Assembly (NCBI GenBank): GCA_017302895.1
Contig: JAFLBV010000002.1
Location: 310,001-374,000, forward strand
Reading direction: 5' to 3'
DNA length: 64,000 bases
DNA from: Ignavibacteria bacterium
GTDB lineage: Bacteria > Bacteroidota > Ignavibacteria > Ignavibacteriales > Ignavibacteriaceae
The notes beneath the pieces are model-generated. The model made no database searches and had not been told where the DNA came from. It saw only the letters and a list, made by a program, of their open reading frames with translations. Position numbers and translations under genes: made by a program. Numbering within the stretch: position 1 is the stretch's first letter; every line of letters begins with the position of its first letter. Of this stretch, positions 33,354 to 41,648 are shown in pieces.

Positions 33354-35765
33354 ATGATAAAGAATAAATACGGCTACTATACCGAAGACTACCGCGAATT
33401 TGTAATTACCGATCCCCGCACTCCAAGACCTTGGTTTAACTATATGTGGAACAAGGACTTTGCAGGGATGATTTCACATACCGGCGGAGGTTTTTCATTC
33501 CTTGAAACTCCCCGTGACAACAGACTGACCAGAATGCGTTATAACTGCCTCCCATGGGACAGACCCGGCAGGTATGTCATGGTTAAAGATGCAAAATCAG
33601 GTGAGTACCACTCTCTTAGCTGGGCACCGACAATCGAGAGAAAATATGACCTATACGAGTGCCGGCACGGTCAGGGTTACACTTCCATAAAGACGGTTGT
33701 TTCAGAAATCGAAGGCAATATAACATACTTTGTTCCCCGTGAAATTAATGCCGAAGTGTGGCGGGTCTCTCTTAAAAATCTCTCTAACGAAACGAGAAAT
33801 CTGGAGATTTATTCCTTCGCAGAACTTATGATGGGAAATGCCCTCAACGATATAATCAACCAGCCAAATGACAAGCATTTCACCGATATTCACTTCGACA
33901 AAAAACATGACACACTCGTTGCCACCCGCAGATACTGGGTACTCAATAAAAAAGTCAGTGTGGAACAACCAAATCTCGACTGGAAATATGACCTCCTCTT
34001 CACTTCCACCCTCCCTGTTACAGGATTCGATGGAAGTCTGGATAAATTCATCGGCAGGTGGCGTTCTGAAGCCAATCCGGAAGCTGTGGAGAGAGGTGAA
34101 ATGTTCAACACCGAAATTACAGCCGGTGATCCTGTTGCAGCACTTCAAAACAGAATTTCTCTTAATCCGGGTGAATCAGTTGAATTTGCAATAATCATGG
34201 GTGTGGCTCCCAAAAACGAGTCGGATTCAGAGTTCAAATACAACGAACTTAAATGGTCAGCACTAAAGGATATCAATAAGATTGATTCCCTCCTTGCTGA
34301 AGTAAAAGAATACTGGACAAACTATCTAGGCCACTTTTCTGTAGAAACTCCAGATGAAAAACTGAACGCTTCGCTCAATGTCTGGAATCAATATCAGGCG
34401 GCTGTTACTTTCGACATGGCACGAAACTCAGGATATTATCACGGCGGCCTCCTCTTCGGAAACGGTATCAGGGATCAATTCCAGGACATTCTTGGCATGC
34501 TCCTCCCCGAACCGGGACGGGTTAAAGCCAGAATTCTAAACGCCTTAAAATACCAGTTTAATGACGGTTCCACCCTCCACAACTTTTTTAAGATTACTGA
34601 ATGGGGAGAAAAAACAAATCACTCCGACACTCCCCTCTGGATTCCTTTTGGAGTAACTGAATACCTCAACGAGACGGGCGATTTTTCAATTCTCGATGAA
34701 GTGGTTAAATTCTATGACGAAGGCGAAGCTACTGTTTATGAACATACCGCCAGAGCACTCGATTTTGCTATTTCTGCTGTAAGTGAAAGGGGCCTCCCCA
34801 AAATCATGAACGGTGACTGGAACGATACTCTCGACAAGGTAGGTCCGCGCGGAAAGGGCGAAACCATCTGGGGTGCCTTCTTCCTCGGTTATGTGATAAA
34901 AAAAGCTCTCCCCCTTCTTGGTTTAAGAAATGATCAGGAAAGAATCAAACATTGGAGCACTGCTTTTGTTCACATGGAAAAACTTATTAATGAAGTTGCA
35001 TGGGATGGTGAATGGTATATCAGAGCCTTCAACGATTTTATGGAACCTCTCGGCACTCATAAAAGTGAACAGGGCAAGATTTTTATAAACTCACAGTCAT
35101 GGGCTGTCATCTCGGGAATGGCTCCCGAAGAGAGAGCGAAAAAGTGTATTGAATCAGTTAAAAAACAACTGCTCCGTCCAAACGGAATTCAGATTTGCTG
35201 GCCCTCCTACACAAAAGTGGAGGAAAATACCGGCTTAATCAGCAGATGTGTACCGGGTAAAAAAGAGAACGGAGCAATATTTAATCATGCTTCTTCCTGG
35301 TTCATCATGGCTTCAATATATGCAGGTGATATCGATTCGGCTGTGGACATTTACAAAAGGATGCTCCCCGCAAATTCCTCTGAGAGAATCGACATTTATG
35401 AAGTCGAACCCTATGTCTTCGCAGAGTATATAACGAGTCCTGACCACCCGACCGAGGGACAGGCGAGCCATTCATGGCTTACAGGAACCGCTGTCTGGAT
35501 GCTCCGGATTGGTATGGATTACATAATCGGATTTCAACCCCGCTTTACAGGAATTGCAATATCCCCCGCACTTCCTTCTTACTGGAACGGGTTTAAGGCT
35601 TCACGGAAGTTCAGGAATTGTAATCTGTCACTTACAGTGAAAAGAGCCGGTAAAAATGAAACTCCCGGCTTGTATCTCGAAAACAACCTGATGCCGGATA
35701 ATTTTATACCTCAGGAAAATCTGATTCCGGGAGGAAATCTGAATCTCCTCTTCCTCTCTAAATAA
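33354..35765 (+). CDS. GH94-family glycoside phosphorylase
   Basis: An 803-residue cytoplasmic enzyme of the cellobiose/chitobiose phosphorylase family, which splits beta-glycosides with phosphate to give alpha-hexose 1-phosphate. The N-terminal beta-sandwich begins YGYYTEDYREFVITDPRTPRP and includes RHGQGYT. The (alpha/alpha)6 barrel has FGNGIRDQFQDILGMLL and the catalytic loop NGDWNDTLDKVG; Asp488 matches the general acid seen at about residue 490 in characterised members. QASHSWLTGTAVWM and the C-terminal jelly roll complete the fold. Length agrees with the family. The acceptor and donor sugars are not predictable by eye. It ends 14 bp before a strong bidirectional terminator. Confidence 0.93.
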   Translation: MIKNKYGYYTEDYREFVITDPRTPRPWFNYMWNKDFAGMISHTGGGFSFLETPRDNRLTRMRYNCLPWDRPGRYVMVKDAKSGEYHSLSWAPTIERKYDLYECRHGQGYTSIKTVVSEIEGNITYFVPREINAEVWRVSLKNLSNETRNLEIYSFAELMMGNALNDIINQPNDKHFTDIHFDKKHDTLVATRRYWVLNKKVSVEQPNLDWKYDLLFTSTLPVTGFDGSLDKFIGRWRSEANPEAVERGEMFNTEITAGDPVAALQNRISLNPGESVEFAIIMGVAPKNESDSEFKYNELKWSALKDINKIDSLLAEVKEYWTNYLGHFSVETPDEKLNASLNVWNQYQAAVTFDMARNSGYYHGGLLFGNGIRDQFQDILGMLLPEPGRVKARILNALKYQFNDGSTLHNFFKITEWGEKTNHSDTPLWIPFGVTEYLNETGDFSILDEVVKFYDEGEATVYEHTARALDFAISAVSERGLPKIMNGDWNDTLDKVGPRGKGETIWGAFFLGYVIKKALPLLGLRNDQERIKHWSTAFVHMEKLINEVAWDGEWYIRAFNDFMEPLGTHKSEQGKIFINSQSWAVISGMAPEERAKKCIESVKKQLLRPNGIQICWPSYTKVEENTGLISRCVPGKKENGAIFNHASSWFIMASIYAGDIDSAVDIYKRMLPANSSERIDIYEVEPYVFAEYITSPDHPTEGQASHSWLTGTAVWMLRIGMDYIIGFQPRFTGIAISPALPSYWNGFKASRKFRNCNLSLTVKRAGKNETPGLYLENNLMPDNFIPQENLIPGGNLNLLFLSK

Positions 35766-35779
35766 CCTTAACAAAAAAA

Positions 35780-35809
35780 GCTGCCCGATAATTACATCAG
35801 GGCAGCCTT
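35780..35809. terminator. Bidirectional terminator (copy 1 of a duplicated 30-bp sequence)
   Basis: GCTGCCC (35780-35786) pairs with GGGCAGC (35800-35806), extended by GAT/ATC with one bulged A. A7 precedes and CTTTTTATT follows, so it can stop transcription from both the GH94 gene and the convergent FG-GAP gene. The same 30 bases recur at 38024-38053. Confidence 0.88.
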
Positions 35810-35822
35810 TTTATTAAATTAT

Positions 35823-37517
35823 TTATTTCATAAAGACAAGTTTTGTGGTTTTTACCATTGTTCCTTTGTCTTGTGTTTGAAGAGTTAACCGGAGTAAATA
35901 GACGCCGCTTGGTACATTTAAGCCTGAAAAATCAAGTGTGGTCTCGTTTTTACCTTTGTTCCGGTAAGAGAGATTTTTTTTAACGATTTCTTCTCCGAGG
36001 GGAGAATAGACGGAAAGGTTCACCTCTCCCGATTCAGGAAGAATATACTCAACCTTTACTTCAGGGTTAAAGGGATTTGGATATGGATTTATCTCAATAT
36101 TATATCCTTCTGGCAGTGGTTCGTCTTCGATCCCGCTCGGGTTTATTGCTGTGGTGTCTCCTGACCAGACCATATAATAAAGCGGCTGACCCCACTCCAA
36201 TCGCTGACATGCATTTCCGCCACCGTTACCGTGAAATTCACCGGCAGCAAAATCATCAACTCCATCACCGTTTATATCACCAACTTGCCCCATGTGACGG
36301 TGATATGAGTCTGTATATCGTCTTCCAATAACAGGTGTTGGACCCCCAAGCAAAACAAGTGAACCGCCGGTTAAGGTATAGGATACAAATCCAAGATCAT
36401 TGTAACCATCATTATTAATATCTCCGAGCAGTTTAGGCGTTTTTAGTGCCGTACCTGTTAACCAAAAAGAAACATCCCTTGTAAGTACATGACCAGATCC
36501 TCTTTTCCCAAAACTTATTTGTACATAAGAGTCGGGAAAGTCTTTTGTCCACATCAACTCAGCCATTCCATCACCATTTATGTCGGGTATTATTCGCATA
36601 TTGGATGCGTACATCGTGTCTTCCGAAAAGAAAACATAATTATCCAACGAATACTGAGGGTTTCCGAAAATAAGTTTGGCGCCCAGACGTTTTGTGTAAC
36701 TTATATTGTTATTTGCGTTAAGTGTATCAGTTTGCATCAATACATCTGTATAACCATCCCCGTTTATGTCTCCACTTGTTAATATTTGTGAACCAAAACC
36801 TTCTCTTCTTGTTAGTGTATCAGGAAGTCCCAGATAATATTGAACTGTAGAAAACGGGACAGTAAGCGGCAAGAACAATAAAAAACCGTACTTCCCCCCT
36901 CCTGCAAAGGGATTCAAAAAACTCGATAGCATCATTTCTTTAGTACCGTCTCCGTTAAAGTCACCAAAATTTATAGTAGTGCCATAGAAATGTAACTGCT
37001 GACTATTGTTGACATGTCGCCCAGGAGTAGGCAAACTTAAATCAGGAATTGTATCAAAATCAGGACCTCCATAAAAAATATCCATGGTGTCTATTAAATT
37101 ATAATACATTCTTAACTTACAAATATCAAGATAACCATCTTTATTAAAGTCATAGATTATTGGGTCTGTCTCTGCATTATTGGTGTTCCCGCCGTTATTC
37201 ACAAACCAATGATACTTTGGCATGGGAGGAGGGGGATTTCCCCCCTCAAATATCATGTATCTGTAACCATCAATCATATAACCGTGCGGTGATAAGTATT
37301 CCCGGCAGGAGATCAGCAGGAACTCGTCCTTGACATCACCATTCCAGTCACCAAGTGTTGCGATCTTTGTGCCTATATCCACCCCTCCGCCCTGATTGTA
37401 GGCTATGGAGTCTATTGTATTGCATTTGAACCTGAACAGAAGATTATCAAAAGCCTCCGGCTGTGAAAATGCGTTTGCTGTTAATACAAATATTGTCATT
37501 AAAAGAATCTTTTTCAT
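35823..37517 (-). CDS. T9SS-exported FG-GAP/VCBS repeat protein
   Basis: A 564-residue exported protein with signal peptide MKKILLMTIFVLTANAFSQ. At least seven Ca-binding FG-GAP/VCBS-like blades are visible by D-x-N-x-D-G loops: LGDWNGDVKDEF, YDFNKDGYLDI, FGDFNGDGTKEM, SGDINGDGYTDV, IPDINGDGMAEL, LGDINNDGYNDL and VGDINGDGVDDF, consistent with a beta-propeller. The C-terminus is a T9SS sorting domain with PYPNPFNPEVKVEY and LNVPSGVYLL. It is probably displayed on or released from the cell surface for adhesion or binding; no catalytic motif is seen. AGGAGG 9 nt before ATG marks the start. A run of eight C residues on the coding strand lies about 70 nt upstream. The gene is bracketed by two copies of one terminator. 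Confidence 0.9.
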   Translation of the reverse strand: MKKILLMTIFVLTANAFSQPEAFDNLLFRFKCNTIDSIAYNQGGGVDIGTKIATLGDWNGDVKDEFLLISCREYLSPHGYMIDGYRYMIFEGGNPPPPMPKYHWFVNNGGNTNNAETDPIIYDFNKDGYLDICKLRMYYNLIDTMDIFYGGPDFDTIPDLSLPTPGRHVNNSQQLHFYGTTINFGDFNGDGTKEMMLSSFLNPFAGGGKYGFLLFLPLTVPFSTVQYYLGLPDTLTRREGFGSQILTSGDINGDGYTDVLMQTDTLNANNNISYTKRLGAKLIFGNPQYSLDNYVFFSEDTMYASNMRIIPDINGDGMAELMWTKDFPDSYVQISFGKRGSGHVLTRDVSFWLTGTALKTPKLLGDINNDGYNDLGFVSYTLTGGSLVLLGGPTPVIGRRYTDSYHRHMGQVGDINGDGVDDFAAGEFHGNGGGNACQRLEWGQPLYYMVWSGDTTAINPSGIEDEPLPEGYNIEINPYPNPFNPEVKVEYILPESGEVNLSVYSPLGEEIVKKNLSYRNKGKNETTLDFSGLNVPSGVYLLRLTLQTQDKGTMVKTTKLVFMK

Positions 37518-38023
37518 CGCCTTACCTCCTATTTCACTAACATCAGTTTAGGGAACACAGTTTTTCCTAACTGTGCATAAATATGGGGGGGGTAATAATA
37601 ATTGTTAAGAATAAAAACAAGAATGTCTTTTTCATCATCTGCTCCAATATAAAAACAATTCGCCTTCGTATGTTTTGTTCAGTTTATAAACTGATTAGCA
37701 AGGGAATAGCTTAAACTATCCTCTTTTGGTGCGCTTAACCGGGGTGGGATGAGAGATGTGAAAAATGGAGTTATCCCTGATAACACCCTGAAAAGGTTGA
37801 TTCTTAATAACCGGAAGAGAATTTTACTCTTCTTTTTTAGTATGGGCTTGTTTCCGTTTGCTCCGGGAATAAATTATAAATAGCTTTATTTAGTGTAAAC
37901 ATAATTTTATTTAAAGTCAAGAGGGGGAAAAATTATTTTTTTACATTTAGTTTTGCTGAACATTGTAAAAATATTGGTTCAAAATTAAAGACAGATTATA
38001 TGTTGCCATAATACAAATAAAAG
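37518..38023. other. Gene-free leader/upstream region of the FG-GAP gene
   Basis: About 500 bp without a credible frame on either strand. It holds a G8 tract (37585-37592), an imperfect inverted repeat near 37543-37572 (CAGTTTAGGGAA with TTCCTAACTG), and several AT-rich stretches. Its unusual length for this compact window suggests regulatory sequence for the FG-GAP gene or remnants of an insertion. Confidence 0.5.
37585..37592. repeat. G8 homopolymer tract upstream of a surface-protein gene
   Basis: Eight consecutive G residues (C8 on the coding strand of the FG-GAP gene), 68-75 nt before its ATG. Runs of this length are prone to slippage; the position would suit a promoter-strength switch, but no variation can be shown from one sequence. 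Confidence 0.6.
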
Positions 38024-38053
38024 GCTGCCCGATAATTACATCAGGGCAGCCTT
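38024..38053 (-). terminator. Terminator-like hairpin (copy 2 of the duplicated 30-bp sequence)
   Basis: Identical over 30 bases to 35780-35809, with stem GCTGCCC/GGGCAGC. On the minus strand it is followed by TTTTATTTG, so it can end the operon whose last gene stops at 38111. On the plus strand the T tract is weak (CTTGATTG). Confidence 0.75.
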
Positions 38054-38110
38054 GATTGAATTTTTGTGACTTCGTGACTCTGTGACTCCGCTACTTTAAA
38101 AGTTGAAGTT

Positions 38111-38503
38111 TCACTCCCTCTTCTTCACAGGATGAAAAAACATCACAATTCCAAATGACAATGCAAACAAAAAATAGATTGAAGTAAGAACCCACATTCC
38201 CGGGAGGTTTGGTTTTTCAGAGAGGACTCTTCCGAGAGCGAATGTGCCGATCAGGAAGTGAGAAAAATTCCCCATCGCAAGTGGTCTGGCATATATTCCC
38301 CCGATAATTGCCTGCCGCTGCATCCAGTTCATAATTGCGAAACCCATGTAGAGTGCTGCCATAATCTGAATAATCATGTCGGCTGCCCCGTTCGATGTGA
38401 TTTTAAGATGAACAAGCAGTTCTTTGGAGAAAAAGGATGACAAAAATCCAAACAATGCCAATGTGACGGCACTCAGTGACATTAAAATCCTGGTATTTAT
38501 CAT
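38111..38503 (-). CDS. Small multi-pass membrane protein, unknown function
   Basis: A 130-residue protein with about four hydrophobic segments: LMSLSAVTLALFGFLSSFF, MIIQIMAALYMGFAIMNWM, a middle segment near FLIGTFALG, and VLTSIYFLFALSFGIVMFF. It ends in basic residues (HPVKKRE). I recognise no family. It is the last gene of a minus-strand run that starts with the tyrosine degradation genes, 17 bp after the L,D-transpeptidase-like gene, and is followed by a terminator. Confidence 0.7.
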   Translation of the reverse strand: MINTRILMSLSAVTLALFGFLSSFFSKELLVHLKITSNGAADMIIQIMAALYMGFAIMNWMQRQAIIGGIYARPLAMGNFSHFLIGTFALGRVLSEKPNLPGMWVLTSIYFLFALSFGIVMFFHPVKKRE

Positions 38504-38520
38504 ATTAGTTTGTTTTCCGT

Positions 38521-39756
38521 TTAATTGAAAAGTTTTTCGATGTCTTCATCGGTTACGGTTCTTTTCTCGTCATTTAGTTCAATAAGGTAGAGGAACCCTT
38601 TTGGATTTCCGAGAGAAGAATAGATATCCAACAGTTTCTGCTGGTCGCTGCTTATGAGAATTCCTTTATCGTCCCATAATTCGATGCCGCTGAGACACCC
38701 GTGAGTCGGCACATTTGGATAAAAAACCTCCTTGAGATAGTACCTCTGATCGACAGTGGTTCCGTGCATAACTATGTCAAACCTGCCTGCCTTGCCTGCA
38801 TAGAAAGACTCCATCACAGGGAAATAATCTCTCCAGCGTTCGGGGAACAATTTCCTGTAAAGTATCGAATCGCTCTCCCCTTTCAGGTTCGCTTTTGAAT
38901 TATAGAATGTGTTGTTATCGGTTTCTGATGGCATAAACAACCGTATTCGTGGAGTGGGTCCTATCAACTTGGCTGCGGAATTGTAAACACCAGTTACAGA
39001 GAAAACCCCCTGCGGTGAATTTCCATTGGTAAGATAGCCTGGCATGTTGGGAAGTGCTCTGGCAAAATATGGAAGTGTCACTAATTTACCTGAATTGTCC
39101 CGAAGAAATTCGCCGTTCTTCCTTCTGAAGACAATTCTGCCGGCATAATTTCTGTCGTTACGAACAAACATGAACATCCTGAAAACTGAAGTGTCTTTTC
39201 CGTAGTTCAAGAGATCGGTAACGGGTGGAAGTTTTTGTCCCCCATTCGACTTCATCGAGAGATTTCCAATCAGTGCCTGAAGAATCGGGTTTTTCATTTC
39301 TCCTGCAAATTTTGTTTTGGCGAGTTTTTCGTATTCCTCCATCTCGGATATATTAAGGTTGCAGTAATTAACAGCCATTGCAAACAGTTTGACATTTGAA
39401 GTTTGTCTCGCGAACTTTTCAGCAGACTCTTTAAACTCACCCCTGTAAAGTGTGAAAGCCGTTTGAAGTATTCTCCTTTGTATATCGGAGTCGAATTTAA
39501 TAAGAGAATCCATCATTGATCCGAGGAAAGCCTTAAACTCAGGGCTTCTGTCCATCGTCAATTCTGCAGCCCACAAACCATTTGCCATTATATCAGCGTT
39601 TTTAAAGTTTGCGGGTTTTTGGCACTCAACGATTTTCAGTTTTAATTCAGTGTAAAAACTGTCTTTTCTCGCAAGAGTCGCAAAATCGAAAAAGACGGAT
39701 TGAGAGAGCAATGTTGAAACGGACAGTAACATAAGCAGTAAAATTCTATAAGGCAT
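38521..39756 (-). CDS. Secreted L,D-transpeptidase-like (YkuD-type) protein
   Basis: A 411-residue exported protein with signal peptide MPYRILLLMLLSVSTLLSQ. The C-terminal half resembles a YkuD catalytic domain: NSPQGVFSVTG corresponds to the TPxGxF strand, IVMHGTT to the conserved HG, and VPTHGCLSGIELWD to the SHGCIR active-site motif with candidate catalytic Cys. The usual Ser-His-Gly-Cys-x-Arg is altered: Thr replaces Ser and the Arg is absent. The N-terminal 200 residues are helical and unrecognised. It might cross-link peptidoglycan, attach proteins, or be inactive. It is 22 bp downstream of the AAC(3)-like gene in a run of mixed function. Confidence 0.7.
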   Translation of the reverse strand: MPYRILLLMLLSVSTLLSQSVFFDFATLARKDSFYTELKLKIVECQKPANFKNADIMANGLWAAELTMDRSPEFKAFLGSMMDSLIKFDSDIQRRILQTAFTLYRGEFKESAEKFARQTSNVKLFAMAVNYCNLNISEMEEYEKLAKTKFAGEMKNPILQALIGNLSMKSNGGQKLPPVTDLLNYGKDTSVFRMFMFVRNDRNYAGRIVFRRKNGEFLRDNSGKLVTLPYFARALPNMPGYLTNGNSPQGVFSVTGVYNSAAKLIGPTPRIRLFMPSETDNNTFYNSKANLKGESDSILYRKLFPERWRDYFPVMESFYAGKAGRFDIVMHGTTVDQRYYLKEVFYPNVPTHGCLSGIELWDDKGILISSDQQKLLDIYSSLGNPKGFLYLIELNDEKRTVTDEDIEKLFN

Positions 39757-39778
39757 TAAAATTTCTCCGGTGTATTTT

Positions 39779-40543
39779 TTATTTTTGAAGGATCAATCTT
39801 GATTCGCAGGTTTTGCAACCTGATTTACAAAGCAACACAAATGGATTGCGATCAATAAAGGAAATAAATTTTTCCCGTAACCACTCAGGCTCAAGGATAT
39901 AAAACTTGAATCGGGCGGAAAGGCTTTTAAGTTCACCATCCGCTAATAGATAATTTTCAAATACCCTGAACCCTTTCGCACACCCGGGAAACTCAATAAC
40001 GGGATAAACCCCCGAATTTGACAGTGACATTGGTATTGCTCCCATATACTCCCAGGGGTTGATGTGAATGTAAGGCAACTGCTCCCGGTTTTCGAGGTAA
40101 TGAAGGTGGGTCAAGGATTCAAATCCACAGCCAATCATTACGATTCTTGCTGAGGCATTAGACTGAATAACCTCACACATCGAACCCTTTCCCAACGGGG
40201 AGACAGGGTTGTTCGATTGAGTCAGTCCCGTGCCATCACCCAGAAAAAGGAACGAATGAGACGGCGAAGAAGTTCTAACCACACCCGGATACTTCCTGAA
40301 TTCTTCAGTCAGGGCCCCGGTTAGAGAATGAGTTGAATCTCTGTCGAAAGGGAGAGTATCCTTGAAACGGTTGATGAAATTATAGCTGAAACACGGCATC
40401 ACCAGCGTTGTATCATCATTTTTGACAGAACAAAGTGATGAAATGAAGTCAAACGGACTTGAGTACCCGCCAAATTCCCTGATACAACCAAAAGAAGTAT
40501 GAAAAAGGAGAAGTTTTCCTGATCCGGTTATCTCATTAACCAA
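39779..40543 (-). CDS. AAC(3)-family (Antibiotic_NAT) acetyltransferase-like protein
   Basis: A 254-residue protein of the aminoglycoside 3-N-acetyltransferase/YokD fold. Conserved pieces are LLFHTSFGCIREFGG, TLVMPCFSYNF, LTGALTEEFRKYPGVVRTSS, PSHSFLFLGDG, SPLGKGSMCEVI and IGCGFESLTHLHYLE with the conserved His/Glu. It is slightly short and ends in a Cys-rich stretch (CKSGCKTCES). Many members acetylate unknown metabolites using acetyl-CoA, and the chromosomal context beside tyrosine catabolism and an envelope gene gives no sign of a resistance cassette. The substrate is unknown. It is 21 bp downstream of the FAH-family gene. Confidence 0.82.
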   Translation of the reverse strand: MVNEITGSGKLLLFHTSFGCIREFGGYSSPFDFISSLCSVKNDDTTLVMPCFSYNFINRFKDTLPFDRDSTHSLTGALTEEFRKYPGVVRTSSPSHSFLFLGDGTGLTQSNNPVSPLGKGSMCEVIQSNASARIVMIGCGFESLTHLHYLENREQLPYIHINPWEYMGAIPMSLSNSGVYPVIEFPGCAKGFRVFENYLLADGELKSLSARFKFYILEPEWLREKFISFIDRNPFVLLCKSGCKTCESRLILQK

Positions 40544-40564
40544 GAGATTATATTTTCATGCTCG

Positions 40565-41584
40565 TTAAAGAATCAGTTTTTTTTTCGCGAGGATGCTGTA
40601 ATCGTCAACCGATCTTCTGATTGTATTTGAAAGTCTTCCCAATCCTTCAATTTCAAGTTCGATCTCATCCCCTTCTTTCAGCCATACAGGTGTGAAATCC
40701 TCTCCTTTTTCCTTCGCTTCCAGTGCTGCGGTACCGTTTAATTCAAGGTAGCAACCTGTACCGACAGTTCCGGAACCGATTATGTCACCGGGATAAAGAT
40801 CGACACCGTATGAGGCTCTCTCTATCAACTCTGCAAAAGTCCAGTCCATCTGACTAAGATTGCCTTCGGAAATGAGTTTACCATTGTGTCTGGCTTTCAT
40901 AGCCAAATCAAACTTGTCACCGTAAGGTGTGGAGATTTTTCTTCCTTCAAGTTCATCGGGAGTAACGAGCCACGGTCCGATTGCTGTTGCGAAATCCTTC
41001 CCTTTTGCAGGACCGAGATTAAGCAGCATTTCCTCCATCTGCAGAACTCTGGCGGAAAAATCATTCATTATCATATATCCTGCGATGTAATTATCAGCTT
41101 CATAGGATTTGATATTCCTGCCATGTCTGCCAATTACAATGGCTGCCTCAAGTTCAAAATCAAGTTTTTGCAGATGATCCGATTCTACAATCAGGTCACC
41201 GCCACCATAGATCGCGTTATGATTAGTGAAGTAAAAGACGGGATACTGATCGAACTCGGCAATCATCGGAACTCCCCTGTTTCTTCGCGCCGTAGCCACA
41301 TGCTGACGGAATGCATACCCGTCGCGGCAGGAAGTGGGATTTGGTACGGGAGGACCAATCGTGACCTCTCCGGCAGGAATACCGCCAATATTTCCCGAAT
41401 GGAAATTTTTGATAATCATTTCAAGAATTCCCGAAGCATCACCCCAGACTTCAAGAAGCTCTTTCATGGAAGCGGGGAGTTTTTTTCCGGTAGAACCGGA
41501 GCCGTCTTCAATATCGACTATTACATCATTTATAAGAAGTGCCGCTCTAAACTTCGAGTCTTTCAGATAACTAACTAATTTCAT
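40565..41584 (-). CDS. Fumarylacetoacetate hydrolase family protein
   Basis: A 339-residue FAH-fold enzyme. Metal-binding and catalytic-core pieces include YFTNHNAIYGGGD, QKLDFELEAAIVIGRHGRNI (acidic ligands), YMIMNDFSARVLQ, GKDFATAIGPWLVT and DIIGSGTVGTGCYLE. In this operon it most likely cleaves fumarylacetoacetate to fumarate and acetoacetate, the final step of tyrosine degradation. Related enzymes hydrolyse or decarboxylate other diketo acids, so the assignment rests on context. No maleylacetoacetate isomerase gene is in the operon; isomerisation may be encoded elsewhere or the enzyme may accept maleylacetoacetate. A 64-bp gap precedes it. Confidence 0.9.
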   Translation of the reverse strand: MKLVSYLKDSKFRAALLINDVIVDIEDGSGSTGKKLPASMKELLEVWGDASGILEMIIKNFHSGNIGGIPAGEVTIGPPVPNPTSCRDGYAFRQHVATARRNRGVPMIAEFDQYPVFYFTNHNAIYGGGDLIVESDHLQKLDFELEAAIVIGRHGRNIKSYEADNYIAGYMIMNDFSARVLQMEEMLLNLGPAKGKDFATAIGPWLVTPDELEGRKISTPYGDKFDLAMKARHNGKLISEGNLSQMDWTFAELIERASYGVDLYPGDIIGSGTVGTGCYLELNGTAALEAKEKGEDFTPVWLKEGDEIELEIEGLGRLSNTIRRSVDDYSILAKKKLIL

Positions 41585-41648
41585 TTCATTCTCTTTATTA
41601 AAAAACAGGTGATTTTGTTTTGGATCTTGGAAACAGCTCTGAAAAACT

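Noticed and set aside
37229-37247. Hairpin GAGGGGG-ATTT-CCCCCCTC as a terminator or regulatory element
   Set aside because: It lies inside the FG-GAP coding sequence in the proline-rich region; there is no T tract.
39779-40543. Acquired antibiotic-resistance gene
   Set aside because: No integron, transposon or plasmid context; the gene is embedded in a chromosomal catabolic run and the family has many non-resistance members.
40886-41578. Plus-strand open frame of 230 codons
   Set aside because: It is antisense to the FAH-family gene; no domain, no ribosome site.
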